From NCBI GenBank assembly GCA_937941745.1, contig CALDGV010000590.1, positions 1 to 5,649 of the forward strand: 5,649 bases of DNA. The letters are read 5' to 3'. Of the stretch, positions 1-5,649 are shown piece after piece. The position numbers and the translations under genes were made by a program. Each line of letters begins with the position of its first letter. Position 1 is the first letter of the stretch. Source of the stretch: an uncultured Prosthecobacter sp. (GTDB lineage Bacteria > Verrucomicrobiota > Verrucomicrobiia > Verrucomicrobiales > Verrucomicrobiaceae). The notes under the pieces were generated by a model, which saw nothing but the letters and a program-made list of their open reading frames with translations, was not told the origin of the DNA and did not search any database.

Positions 1-513
1 GCACCTGGGCGGCCTGATGCGGGTCATAGAGGAGGGAACCGGTGATGGAGGTCAGGATGAAGCCCAGGGCCATGGCGCGGCTGAGCCGGGTCATGACACC
101 GGGCCAGAGGGCGGCGCGTTGACCGTGGGGCAGGGAGTCGTAGGCGAGAGCTTCATCGGCACCGCTGGCGCAGGCTTCGGCGGCTCCGCTGAGGATGCGG
201 TTGAGAACGAAGAGCCAGAGCACGGCGTCGTGGTTGCCGACGGGCATGAGGCAGAGGACGGTCATCTCAGCGACCATGAGGGCTCCGGCGAGGATCATGA
301 GCCTGCGCCTGCCGAGCTGGTCGGCCAGGGCGCCGGAGGGAACTTCGAGCAGGACGATGGTGAGGGCCCAGAGGACGTTCAGCGCGGCGAATTCGCCGAT
401 GCTGAGGCCGAGGTCGAGGAAGAGGACGGTGAGACCGGGTAGTAGAAGCGGCAGTTGAAGAGCAGCCTGAAGGCGATGAACAGGCGGATGTTGCGAGGCA
501 TGGCGGCGTTCAT
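1..513 (-). pseudogene. MFS transporter, N-terminal part, frameshifted and cut by the window edge
   Basis: This is the start of a major facilitator superfamily permease; the substrate cannot be told from this part. The likely start is ATG at 513-511 (or the internal ATG at 501-499, giving MPRNIRLF). The first frame reads a plausible first membrane segment ending CRFYYPV, then goes out of frame and stops at 381-379 after about 44 residues. In the next frame, from about 433 down to position 1, the reading is a clear MFS protein: LTVLFLDLGLS, a second hydrophobic helix, the motif A loop GALADQLGRRR at about 322-290, then hydrophobic helices containing LMILAGALMVAE, AVLWLFVLNRILSGAAEA and AMALGFILTSITGSLL. 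Inserting one base at about 434-436 (CCGGT to CCGGTG before CTCACC) joins the two frames as FYYPVLTVLF. I found no alternative ATG, GTG or TTG start just upstream in the second frame. It is therefore either a real disrupted gene or a sequencing deletion. The C-terminal two thirds lie outside the window. No good ribosome binding site is visible. Confidence 0.8.
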
Positions 514-615
514 GCCATAGGCTGGAAGATGTGCGAGGAAAGGTGCGCGGACTTTGGCGGCACTGGCTGATCAGTTTGATTGCGAAGCGGCGGCTCATCG
601 CCACTCTGGTGGGGC
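514..615. promoter_or_regulatory. Divergent intergenic region between the MFS gene and gcvT
   Basis: About 100 bp separate the two divergent start codons, so promoters for both genes should lie here or just inside the flanking coding sequence. I see no convincing -35/-10 pair in either direction. The segment has a short palindrome CTGATCAG at 567-574. It is too short for, and does not show, a tandem glycine riboswitch, which sometimes precedes glycine cleavage genes. A TTG at 580 is in frame with gcvT but is not the preferred start. Confidence 0.4.
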
Positions 616-1722
616 ATGACTGAAGCCGCTCTTCTCCGCACTCCTCTTTTTGAAGCTCATGTGGCCCTGGGGGCGCGGCTGGTGCCCTTCGCGGGCTGGG
701 AGATGCCGGTGCAGTATGCGGGCATCATGCAGGAGCATCAGGCGGTGCGCCATGCGGCGGGTGTGTTCGACATTTCGCACATGGGGCAGTTCATCGTGAG
801 CGGCCCCGGCGCGCTGGCGTTTCTGAACCGGGCCCTGACGAACGACGCCTCGAGGCTGGAGATCGGCCAGGGGCAGTATTCACTGTTGTTGAATGAGGCG
901 GGCGGGGTGATCGATGATCTGATCCTCTACCGTAGCAGCGCGAGGGAGTTCTTCCTGGTGGTGAATGCCTCGAAGATCGAGGAAGACTGGGCGCACCTGC
1001 GCGCGCTGCTGGGGGATGCGCCCGAGGTGCAGATGGCCAATCTGAGTGAGGCGACGGCTGGCATCGCGGTGCAGGGTCCGAAGAGCCGGGAGGTCTTTGC
1101 CAAGGTGTTCGGTGCGGAGGCTCTGTTTCCGCCACACAACAGCCTGTTTGTGGCGGCGGATGAGGCGGGTTTCATGTGGCTGTGTGGCACGGGATACACG
1201 GGGGAGGAGGGTTTTGAGCTCTTCCTGCCTGCGGCGAAGGGGCGGGAGTTCTTTGAGAAGCTGGTGGCAGCGGCGCGCGAGGTGGGCGGTGCGGTGTGCG
1301 GGCTCGGTGCGCGTGACACGCTGCGCCTGGAGATGGGGTATCCGCTGAATGGCAATGATCTGGCTGCCGACAAGACGCCGCTGCAGGCAGGCCTGGGCTT
1401 TTTTGTGGCGATGGAGAAGCCGGATTTTGTGGGCAAAAGCTCGCTGGAGGCGCAGAAGGCGGCGGGGCTGCCCAGCCGACTGGCGGCCTTCAAGATGACG
1501 GGCACCGCACCGCCGCCGCGTCCGCACTATCCAGTCGTTTTCGCCGGGGAAGTGGTCGGCGAGGTGGCCAGCGGCACGCAGTCGCCCAGCCTGGGGGTGG
1601 GCATCGGCATGGCCTACCTGCCGCTGGCTGCGGCGAAGGTCGGAAGCCAGATCGAAATCGAGATTCGGGGCCGCCGGTTCCCGGCGGAAGTGGTGAAAAA
1701 GCCTTTTTACCAGCGGGCCTGA
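616..1722 (+). CDS. gcvT: Aminomethyltransferase, glycine cleavage system T protein
   Basis: GcvT transfers the methylene group of the aminomethyl-lipoyl arm of H protein to tetrahydrofolate, releasing ammonia and giving 5,10-methylene-THF, in the cytoplasm. With the ATG at 616 the protein has 368 residues, close to the roughly 364 of E. coli GcvT. Family motifs are in order: TPLFEAHVALGAR near residues 9-21, PFAGWEMPVQY at 24-34, the FDISHM stretch at 51-56, GGVIDDL at 96-102 with the conserved Asp101 of the folate/active-site region, VQGP at 152-155, GTGYTGEEGFE at 191-201, GLGARDTLRLE at 229-239, and the C-terminal barrel ending KKPFYQRA. An in-frame TTG at 580 would add 12 residues (RSGGSSPLWWG and its initiator) that do not resemble the family, so 616 is preferred. 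A purine-rich GGTGGGG at 608-614 precedes it but lies very close to the ATG. No gcvH or gcvP flanks it: the neighbours are a divergent transporter and a convergent kinase-like gene. All key residues look intact. Confidence 0.96.
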   Translation: MTEAALLRTPLFEAHVALGARLVPFAGWEMPVQYAGIMQEHQAVRHAAGVFDISHMGQFIVSGPGALAFLNRALTNDASRLEIGQGQYSLLLNEAGGVIDDLILYRSSAREFFLVVNASKIEEDWAHLRALLGDAPEVQMANLSEATAGIAVQGPKSREVFAKVFGAEALFPPHNSLFVAADEAGFMWLCGTGYTGEEGFELFLPAAKGREFFEKLVAAAREVGGAVCGLGARDTLRLEMGYPLNGNDLAADKTPLQAGLGFFVAMEKPDFVGKSSLEAQKAAGLPSRLAAFKMTGTAPPPRPHYPVVFAGEVVGEVASGTQSPSLGVGIGMAYLPLAAAKVGSQIEIEIRGRRFPAEVVKKPFYQRA

Positions 1723-1742
1723 GACTCAGGGCTGAGGTTTTT
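1718..1742. terminator. Possible terminator: palindrome over both stop codons
   Basis: CCTGAG at 1718-1723 and CTCAGG at 1725-1730 form a perfect inverted repeat around A1724. As a hairpin this gives five pairs with a GAC loop. It contains the gcvT TGA (1720-1722) and the TGA of the minus-strand gene (1728-1726). On the plus strand a run of five T follows at 1738-1742, after a 7-nt gap. On the minus strand a T-run follows further on, at 1700-1696. The stem is short and the gaps are not ideal, so a working bidirectional terminator is only a guess; the tight convergent arrangement leaves little other room for one. Confidence 0.25.
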
Positions 1743-4353
1743 CCTTCACTGGCGCCATGATGGAGGCGGCCACCTTCAGGGATGGCTTGTTGCCGTTGGG
1801 CTGCGGTGCCTGTGGCGTGGTGGGCGGCGTCACCTGAATGGGTTTGGCCTGGGCTGGCTGGGGCGCTGGAGGCTGGACAAGGCCTTGTTTGAATTTGGCG
1901 ATCTCCTCGGGAGTCGGCATCAGGGCTTTGCGAATGATCACGGGGTTGGGGACAGAGACCGGGGCCGGAGGCTGGGCGGGATCCGAGGGAGTCTTTTCTG
2001 GAGAAAGGCTGGCCTTGGCAGGTGCTGGAACTGCGGGAGAGGGTGCCGGGGGTTTTGGAGCACTCGATACGACGGGAGGTGCAGGCATCGGTTTCGTGGT
2101 CAGCTGCGGTTCCGACTTCGGGGCTTGAGACGTCTTGGCGACTGGCTGCGGCTGCTTGGGGCTGGGGATGTCGGCTTTGGGGGGTGGGGCAGGCTTCGGA
2201 GCCTGAGTCACTGCCTTGGCCGGCACGGGTTCTGTAGGCTTGGGCTGTGGAGCAGCTGCTTTGTCAGCAGGCGCGGGTTTCGGTGCCGTCGTCAAAGGTT
2301 GGGCATGCGTCACTTCAGCCGGTTTGGTGGACGGCTGCGTGGATGCATGCGAAGCGGTGCTGAGCTTGGGGGCAGGGGATGTCTCCTGGCTGCTGCCGGA
2401 GAACCACCACCAGCCTCCGCCGCAGATCGCCAGAATGGCGGCGGCTGCCCAAACGGGCCAGAGCGACCTTTGAGGTGCTCGACGGCGGCCCTCAAACTCG
2501 TGGGGGTGCAGACGGCGGGAGATGGGAGAGACCTCTGGATCCTCAAATGTCTCGTGCGGCAGGTCTTCGTCGAAATCGGAAATGCTGCCGACGCTTTCCA
2601 TCTCCGCCAGATTCACCGCTGTTCCACGCAGGCGTGTGGCGAGGTCCGTCGTGGTGGGACCTGTGAGGATGGCCTCGAAGCGCTCGAGGAACTCTGCTGG
2701 CGGGGGGGTGATGCCCCGCAGACGGGTCGCCTCCAGGGTTTCCTTGACATAGACAGCAAGGGCTTCGGGAACGGCCTCGGAGAAAATGGGGGCATCGCCG
2801 ACCTGTCGCTGGCCGGTGAGCAGGTAGGCCGCCAGGGCGACGAAGGTGCGGTTCCGATGCTCACGATCCGCCAGGTGCTCGCTCTCAAACTGGGCGGGGT
2901 CGGGAGGTTCAGCCAAAGGCGTCTCGTAAAGGTTCCGCAGTGTCACGTGCGGCCGGACTTTGACCAGGAAGGGTGGCCAGGCATCCAGGCGCTTCTGCAT
3001 CAGGCGCTCATGCTCACGCGCGAGCATCGGGCCGGGCTTGCCCACTTTGAGGAACAGGTTCGAAGGATGCAGTTCGAGGCGCTGCACGCCGCAGTCGAGC
3101 GCTTGTTCGATGCCGGCCTGAACCTGCTTGAGCACGACCACCACCTCGACGGGGTTGAGCGTGAGGCGTTCTGTCAGCAGCCGGCTGAGGGCAAAGCCCG
3201 CCTCCCGTTCCTCGGTGAGGAAGCTCCAGTCCGGGCTCTCCCAGAGACTGAGGCTGCGCAGGATGTTGGGATGCTTGTCAGGGCTGAATCGCCAGCTCTG
3301 AAGCGGCACGGCCTCATACTGGCCTTTGTCCACAATCCTCGCCGGAGGCAGGAGGTGCACGGTGACGGGCTGCTCTGTTTTGGCGTTGATGCAGGGAATG
3401 GAAAAGGGCTGCCGCCGTGCATTCTCCTCATCTTCAACCTTGAAGCGGCTGCCGAGGACACGCTCCACTGGCACGCCTTCCAGCAGAAGGTCCTGAAGCT
3501 GGGAGATGGGCTGCGTGGAAGCTGTCACCACAAGCTGTTTGCGGGTGGTGCGCGCCTGGATGCTGCTGACCTGTGCGGCAAAAGCCTCACGGACATCATC
3601 CCGCAGCTTTTCCAGCGAGGCGGGAGTGTTGACAGGGTCTGTCAGGGCGGCCCGCACGGTGGTGCGGAGACTCATGGGCAGCGCCGTCAGGGCCGGGTAG
3701 CGGTCAGGGCTTTCTCCGGCGAACATTTTCCCTGTGAGCAGGAGGAAAAGCAGTTCGCAAATTTGCAGGACTTGGCGGGAACTGTCGCTGGCCTGCTTTT
3801 CGGGAGTCCCGAGGCCAAAGTCATACAGACGGAGTTGGAGAAAGGTGTCCTCCACCGTGGTGATCATCACCCTGTCCAACCGGATCTGAGGCACCAGGCG
3901 CTGCCGGTCGCTGAGCAGCATCACATCATCCAGAAGCTGCAGGATCAGCGAGAAAACCGTGGCAGGTGCCAGTGCACCTCGGCGCTGGACGTAGTCCGCA
4001 GCGAACTCGCCGTCACTCAGGTTGCTCGTGTAGTAAACGACTCCTTTGTCCTCACCCACATCCAGGATGCGCATGAAGGTGGGGCCCCGGATTTCGGCGG
4101 CCTGCCGAGCCCGCTCCATGCAGGACTTTTTCATGGGCCCCTCCAGAGGCTGGCCGAGGCGCAGCAGATGCAGTTCCACCAAGCGCTTGATCTGGGTGTC
4201 GAAAGCCAGCAGCACCAATTCGTCGGGAGAGCGCACTAGGCGCACGTTCCCACCGCCATTCTGGCGGGCGAGCATCAGGGGCCCAAAACTGGAGGCTTCG
4301 GTGGACATGCGCTGGGGACGAACAACTTCAGCACCTCTTACGCCGCCGTCCAT
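1726..4353 (-). CDS. Membrane-anchored tandem pseudokinase-like protein with Pro-rich C-terminal tail
   Basis: The exact family is not recognised, and I infer the fold from motif remnants. Residues about 24-260 look like a Ser/Thr protein kinase fold: VELHLL at 59-64 in the VAIK position (His62 for Lys), VPQIRLDR at 154-161 in the HRDxKPxN position (Gln156 for the catalytic Asp, Arg161 for Asn), an intact DFG at 178-180, and LLTGK at 205-209. Residues about 300-575 repeat the pattern: VTVHLLP at 330-336 (His333 for Lys), HPNIL at 361-365, RLELHPSN at 425-432 (Glu427 for Asp, His429 for Lys, Asn432 kept), no DFG, and LLTGQ at 511-515. An acidic linker (585-608) and an Arg-rich stretch precede a transmembrane helix (about 631-651). 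The tail of about 220 residues is Pro/Ala/Lys-rich. Basic residues before the helix place the kinase-like part in the cytoplasm and the tail outside. It is probably a signalling scaffold rather than an active kinase. The start could also be Met16 (ATG at 4308-4306); neither start has a good ribosome binding site. Confidence 0.85.
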   Translation of the reverse strand: MDGGVRGAEVVRPQRMSTEASSFGPLMLARQNGGGNVRLVRSPDELVLLAFDTQIKRLVELHLLRLGQPLEGPMKKSCMERARQAAEIRGPTFMRILDVGEDKGVVYYTSNLSDGEFAADYVQRRGALAPATVFSLILQLLDDVMLLSDRQRLVPQIRLDRVMITTVEDTFLQLRLYDFGLGTPEKQASDSSRQVLQICELLFLLLTGKMFAGESPDRYPALTALPMSLRTTVRAALTDPVNTPASLEKLRDDVREAFAAQVSSIQARTTRKQLVVTASTQPISQLQDLLLEGVPVERVLGSRFKVEDEENARRQPFSIPCINAKTEQPVTVHLLPPARIVDKGQYEAVPLQSWRFSPDKHPNILRSLSLWESPDWSFLTEEREAGFALSRLLTERLTLNPVEVVVVLKQVQAGIEQALDCGVQRLELHPSNLFLKVGKPGPMLAREHERLMQKRLDAWPPFLVKVRPHVTLRNLYETPLAEPPDPAQFESEHLADREHRNRTFVALAAYLLTGQRQVGDAPIFSEAVPEALAVYVKETLEATRLRGITPPPAEFLERFEAILTGPTTTDLATRLRGTAVNLAEMESVGSISDFDEDLPHETFEDPEVSPISRRLHPHEFEGRRRAPQRSLWPVWAAAAILAICGGGWWWFSGSSQETSPAPKLSTASHASTQPSTKPAEVTHAQPLTTAPKPAPADKAAAPQPKPTEPVPAKAVTQAPKPAPPPKADIPSPKQPQPVAKTSQAPKSEPQLTTKPMPAPPVVSSAPKPPAPSPAVPAPAKASLSPEKTPSDPAQPPAPVSVPNPVIIRKALMPTPEEIAKFKQGLVQPPAPQPAQAKPIQVTPPTTPQAPQPNGNKPSLKVAASIMAPVKEKPQP
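1729..2388 (-). other. Pro/Ala/Lys-rich low-complexity tail of the pseudokinase-like protein
   Basis: Residues about 656-875 are dominated by Pro, Ala, Lys, Thr, Ser and Gln, with many APKP, PAPA, QPKP and PPAP units. The style recalls the extended periplasmic spacers of TonB-like proteins. The units are not strict DNA repeats. One stretch, about residues 803-826 (positions 1947-1876), is different: it reads NPVIIRKALMP then TPEEIAKFKQGL, with ordinary hydrophobic and charged residues, and could be a short folded or binding element. The function is unknown. Confidence 0.75.
2401..2463 (-). other. Single transmembrane helix of the pseudokinase-like protein
   Basis: Residues about 631-651 (LWPVWAAAAILAIC followed by GGGWWWF) form one hydrophobic segment of about 21 residues. 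It follows the basic stretch EGRRRAPQR and precedes the Pro-rich tail. By the positive-inside rule the N-terminal kinase-like region is cytoplasmic and the tail is outside the inner membrane. No signal peptide is seen at the N-terminus. Confidence 0.85.
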
Positions 4354-4393
4354 CCCTGAAGGCGGATGGGTGACGCAGAGATAACTTTCTCAA

Positions 4394-4422
4394 ATTTTAA
4401 AACTTGGGACGCAATAATGCAA
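4394..4422 (-). promoter_or_regulatory. Candidate sigma-70-type promoter for the pseudokinase-like gene
   Basis: On the minus strand, TTGCAT (4422-4417) and TAAAAT (4399-4394) are separated by exactly 17 bp. The -10 matches five of six consensus bases and the -35 three of six. Transcription would begin near 4387, leaving a leader of about 35 nt to the ATG at 4353 or about 80 nt to the ATG at 4308. In an AT-rich block such matches arise easily, so this is tentative. Confidence 0.3.
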
Positions 4423-4432
4423 TTCATATTCT
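4404..4432 (+). promoter_or_regulatory. Candidate sigma-70-type promoter for acnA
   Basis: On the plus strand, TTGGGA (4404-4409) and TATTCT (4427-4432) are spaced by 17 bp; each matches four of six consensus bases. A better -10 alone, TATAAA at 4450-4455, has no good partner at the right distance. If the first pair is used, the acnA leader would be about 230 nt long. It overlaps the candidate promoter on the other strand, so the two could compete. Confidence 0.25.
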
Positions 4433-4486
4433 GATAAATATAGCTATTTTATAAAAGCCAACCTTCTGTTTTTGTGAAAATTTTAT

Positions 4487-4507
4487 TCAGCACGGAAAAT
4501 GTGCTGA
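4487..4507 (+). other. Perfect 7-bp stem-loop in the acnA leader
   Basis: TCAGCAC (4487-4493) pairs with GTGCTGA (4501-4507) around the 7-nt loop GGAAAAT, with a possible extra T-G pair outside. It is the clearest hairpin in the window and lies at the border between the AT-rich island and the rest of the leader. On the minus strand it would be followed by an A/T stretch, but no minus-strand gene ends there, so a terminator role is not supported. It could be an RNA element or a protein-binding dyad. Confidence 0.5.
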
Positions 4508-4519
4508 GATTCGCAGTGC

Positions 4520-4551
4520 GCAGGCAGCATGGCTGCAAACCTGCTCGCAGG
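4520..4551 (+). other. Overlapping inverted repeats in the acnA leader
   Basis: GCAGC (4524-4528) can pair with GCTGC (4532-4536) around ATG. CCTGC (4540-4544) can pair with the upstream GCAGG at 4520-4524. Alternatively, CCTG (4540-4543) pairs with CAGG (4548-4551) around a CTCG tetraloop. The last two pairings exclude each other. This is seen directly in the sequence; any switching role is speculation. Confidence 0.35.
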
Positions 4552-4627
4552 AAAGACTGACAGCGATATCTCAAAAAATGGGTGCCAAATTGGCTGAGTT
4601 CGCTATTTCTCCCGCCCTCCCCGGCCC

Positions 4628-4650
4628 GAGGTGATGTCTGTGCACACCTC
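4628..4650 (+). promoter_or_regulatory. Stem-loop hiding the only SD-like site before acnA
   Basis: GAGGTG (4628-4633) is complementary to CACCTC (4645-4650), with an 11-nt loop in which TG/CA can add two more pairs past a bulged A. GAGGTG is the only Shine-Dalgarno-like sequence in the leader, but it is 39 nt before the acnA ATG, too far to serve it directly. An ATG at 4634 opens a six-codon frame (MSVHTS) ending at 4654, but its spacing from GAGGTG is zero, so its translation is doubtful. Confidence 0.35.
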
Positions 4651-4672
4651 CTGACGACTTCTTGATCCTCCC

Positions 4673-5649
4673 ATGAACACCCCTCAAACCTTCACCACTG
4701 GCTCCGGCGCTCCCGGTAAATTCTACTCCCTTCCTGCCCTCGAACAGGCCGGCATCGGCAAAGTCTCGAAGCTGCCGGTTTCCATCCGCATCGTGCTGGA
4801 GTCGCTGCTGCGCAATCTGGACGGCAAGAAGGTCACCGAGGCGGATGTGAAGAATCTGGCGAACTGGAACGCGAAAGCGCCCGGCGAGTATGAAATCCCC
4901 TTCACCGTCGCCCGCATCGTGCTGCAGGACTTCACGGGCGTGCCGCTGCTGGTCGATCTGGCTGCGATGCGCTCGAAGGTGAAGCAGCTCGGCAAGAACC
5001 CGAAGATGGTCGAGCCGCTGGTGCCGGTCGATCTCGTGGTGGACCACTCGGTGCAGGTCGATTTCGCCGGCACGCAGCAGGCGCTAAATCAAAACCTCGC
5101 GCTGGAGTTTGAGCGCAACAAGGAGCGCTATCAGTTCCTCAAGTGGGGCGAGCAGGCCTTCGACACCTTCAAAGTCGTGCCTCCCGGCATCGGCATCGTG
5201 CATCAGGTGAACCTCGAATACCTCGCGAAGGGCGTGCTGGAGAAAGATGGCGTCTATTATCCGGATTCGCTCGTCGGCACCGACTCGCACACGACGATGA
5301 TCAATGGCCTCGGCGTCGTCGGTTGGGGCGTGGGCGGCATTGAAGCGGAAGCCGGTATGCTCGGCCAGCCGGTGACCTTCCTCGTGCCGGAAGTGGTGGG
5401 CGTTTACCTCACCGGAGCGCTCAAAGAAGGCGTCACCGCGACCGACCTCGTGCTCGAAGTGACTCAAAAACTCCGCAAGCTCGGCGTCGTCGGCAAATTC
5501 GTCGAATTCTACGGCCCCGGCGCGGTCAGCCTGCCGGTCACCGATCGTGCGACCATCGCGAACATGGCGCCTGAGTATGGCGCGACGATGGGCTTCTTCG
5601 GCGTGGACGAAGAAACCGTCGCCTACCTGCGCGGCACCGGCCGCAGCGA
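4673..5649 (+). CDS. acnA: Aconitate hydratase, AcnA/IRP type, N-terminal part (runs off the right edge)
   Basis: Aconitase interconverts citrate and isocitrate through cis-aconitate with a [4Fe-4S] cluster, in the cytoplasmic TCA cycle. The frame is open from ATG 4673 ([10 protein letters not shown]) to the window edge, giving 325 residues of an expected roughly 890-930. AcnA-type motifs are in order: [12 protein letters not shown] at 37-48, LQDFTGVP at 84-91, VDHSVQVD at 123-130 (substrate-site His125), [19 protein letters not shown] from 166, GTDSHTTM at 202-209, GVGGIEAEA at 219-227, MLGQPV at 229-234, VGKFVEFYG from 273, [15 protein letters not shown] from 291, and YLRGTGRS at the edge. 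The order and these motifs distinguish it from AcnB. The three cluster cysteines lie beyond the window and cannot be checked. The start is set by the family-like N-terminus; no Shine-Dalgarno precedes it, and the bases before the ATG are pyrimidine-rich (GATCCTCCC). It diverges from the pseudokinase-like gene. Confidence 0.96.
   Translation, partial: MNTPQTFTTGSGAPGKFYSLPALEQAGIGKVSKLPVSIRIVLESLLRNLDGKKVTEADVKNLANWNAKAPGEYEIPFTVARIVLQDFTGVPLLVDLAAMRSKVKQLGKNPKMVEPLVPVDLVVDHSVQVDFAGTQQALNQNLALEFERNKERYQFLKWGEQAFDTFKVVPPGIGIVHQVNLEYLAKGVLEKDGVYYPDSLVGTDSHTTMINGLGVVGWGVGGIEAEAGMLGQPVTFLVPEVVGVYLTGALKEGVTATDLVLEVTQKLRKLGVVGKFVEFYGPGAVSLPVTDRATIANMAPEYGATMGFFGVDEETVAYLRGTGRS

Larger units (their letters stand above)
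4354..4672. promoter_or_regulatory. AT-rich, hairpin-bearing divergent intergenic region
   Basis: This 319-bp gap separates the pseudokinase-like gene (leftward) from acnA (rightward) and holds no credible gene. Positions about 4381-4486 are very AT-rich, in strong contrast to the GC-rich genes on both sides, with runs such as AAATTTTA (4392-4399 and 4478-4485) and an AT-rich dyad ATAGCTAT at 4440-4447. Positions about 4487-4672 return to mixed composition and contain several inverted repeats, described separately. The AT-rich part is the natural place for both promoters. The remaining part would then be a long 5' leader of the acnA mRNA. Confidence 0.7.

Noticed and set aside
17..442. Plus-strand open frame of 141 codons over the transporter
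   Set aside because: The product is a Gly/Glu/Asp-rich, featureless sequence, while the opposite strand reads clear MFS helices and motif A. It is the antisense shadow of the transporter.
514..615. Glycine riboswitch upstream of gcvT
   Set aside because: The gap of about 100 bp is short for a tandem glycine aptamer, and I could not find its conserved core or paired stems.
880..1527. Minus-strand open frames across gcvT
   Set aside because: They give Arg/His/Pro-rich sequences with no motif, opposite a complete gcvT.
1696..1708. AAAAAG-C-CTTTTT inverted repeat near the end of gcvT
   Set aside because: It encodes the conserved Lys-Lys-Pro-Phe near the GcvT C-terminus and is all A/T apart from the centre, so it is best explained by coding sequence; at most its T-run adds to a weak terminator.
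1885..4239. Plus-strand open frame of 784 codons lying wholly within the pseudokinase-like gene
   Set aside because: Its codons are in exact register with the minus-strand codons, so it stays open simply because TTA, CTA and TCA are rare in the GC-rich sense frame. The minus strand has kinase-like motifs, a transmembrane helix and a sensible tail; the plus reading has none.
4392..4485. 8-bp direct repeats AAATTTTA at 4392-4399 and 4478-4485 as target-site duplication of an inserted element
   Set aside because: The motif is expected by chance in such AT-rich DNA, and there are no terminal inverted repeats or transposase remnants between the copies.
4571..5047. Minus-strand open frame of 158 codons over the acnA start
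   Set aside because: It is antisense to clear AcnA motifs and rich in His and Arg with no recognisable domain.

Overview
The window is GC-rich bacterial DNA with one sharply AT-rich island. It holds four protein-coding loci and no tRNA, rRNA, CRISPR array or insertion sequence that I can recognise. Three things suggest a PVC-group bacterium, most likely Verrucomicrobiota: a large membrane-anchored protein built from kinase-like domains with a Pro-rich tail, the scarcity of good Shine-Dalgarno sites, and the style of the AcnA and GcvT proteins. This assignment is inference from the proteins, not a database match.

Layout. (1) Positions 1-513, minus strand: the N-terminal part of a major facilitator superfamily transporter that runs off the left edge and carries an apparent one-base deletion near 434-436. 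(2) Positions 514-615: a short divergent intergenic region. (3) Positions 616-1722, plus strand: gcvT, the aminomethyltransferase (T protein) of the glycine cleavage system, intact at 368 aa. (4) Positions 1726-4353, minus strand, convergent with gcvT and only 3 bp from it: an 875-aa protein that I read as two tandem degenerate kinase folds, one transmembrane helix and a Pro/Ala/Lys-rich tail of about 220 residues. (5) Positions 4354-4672: a divergent intergenic region whose first part is very AT-rich and whose second part has several inverted repeats. It probably holds the promoters of both flanking genes. (6) Position 4673 to the right edge, plus strand: the first 325 residues of an AcnA-type aconitate hydratase, still open at the edge.

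The two metabolic genes are housekeeping enzymes of one-carbon/glycine metabolism and the TCA cycle. They are separate transcription units, and nothing in the sequence ties them together functionally. The most unusual item is the tandem pseudokinase membrane protein: both halves have His where the kinase VAIK lysine should be, and both have lost the catalytic HRD aspartate. Next in interest are the transporter frameshift and the structured leader of acnA.
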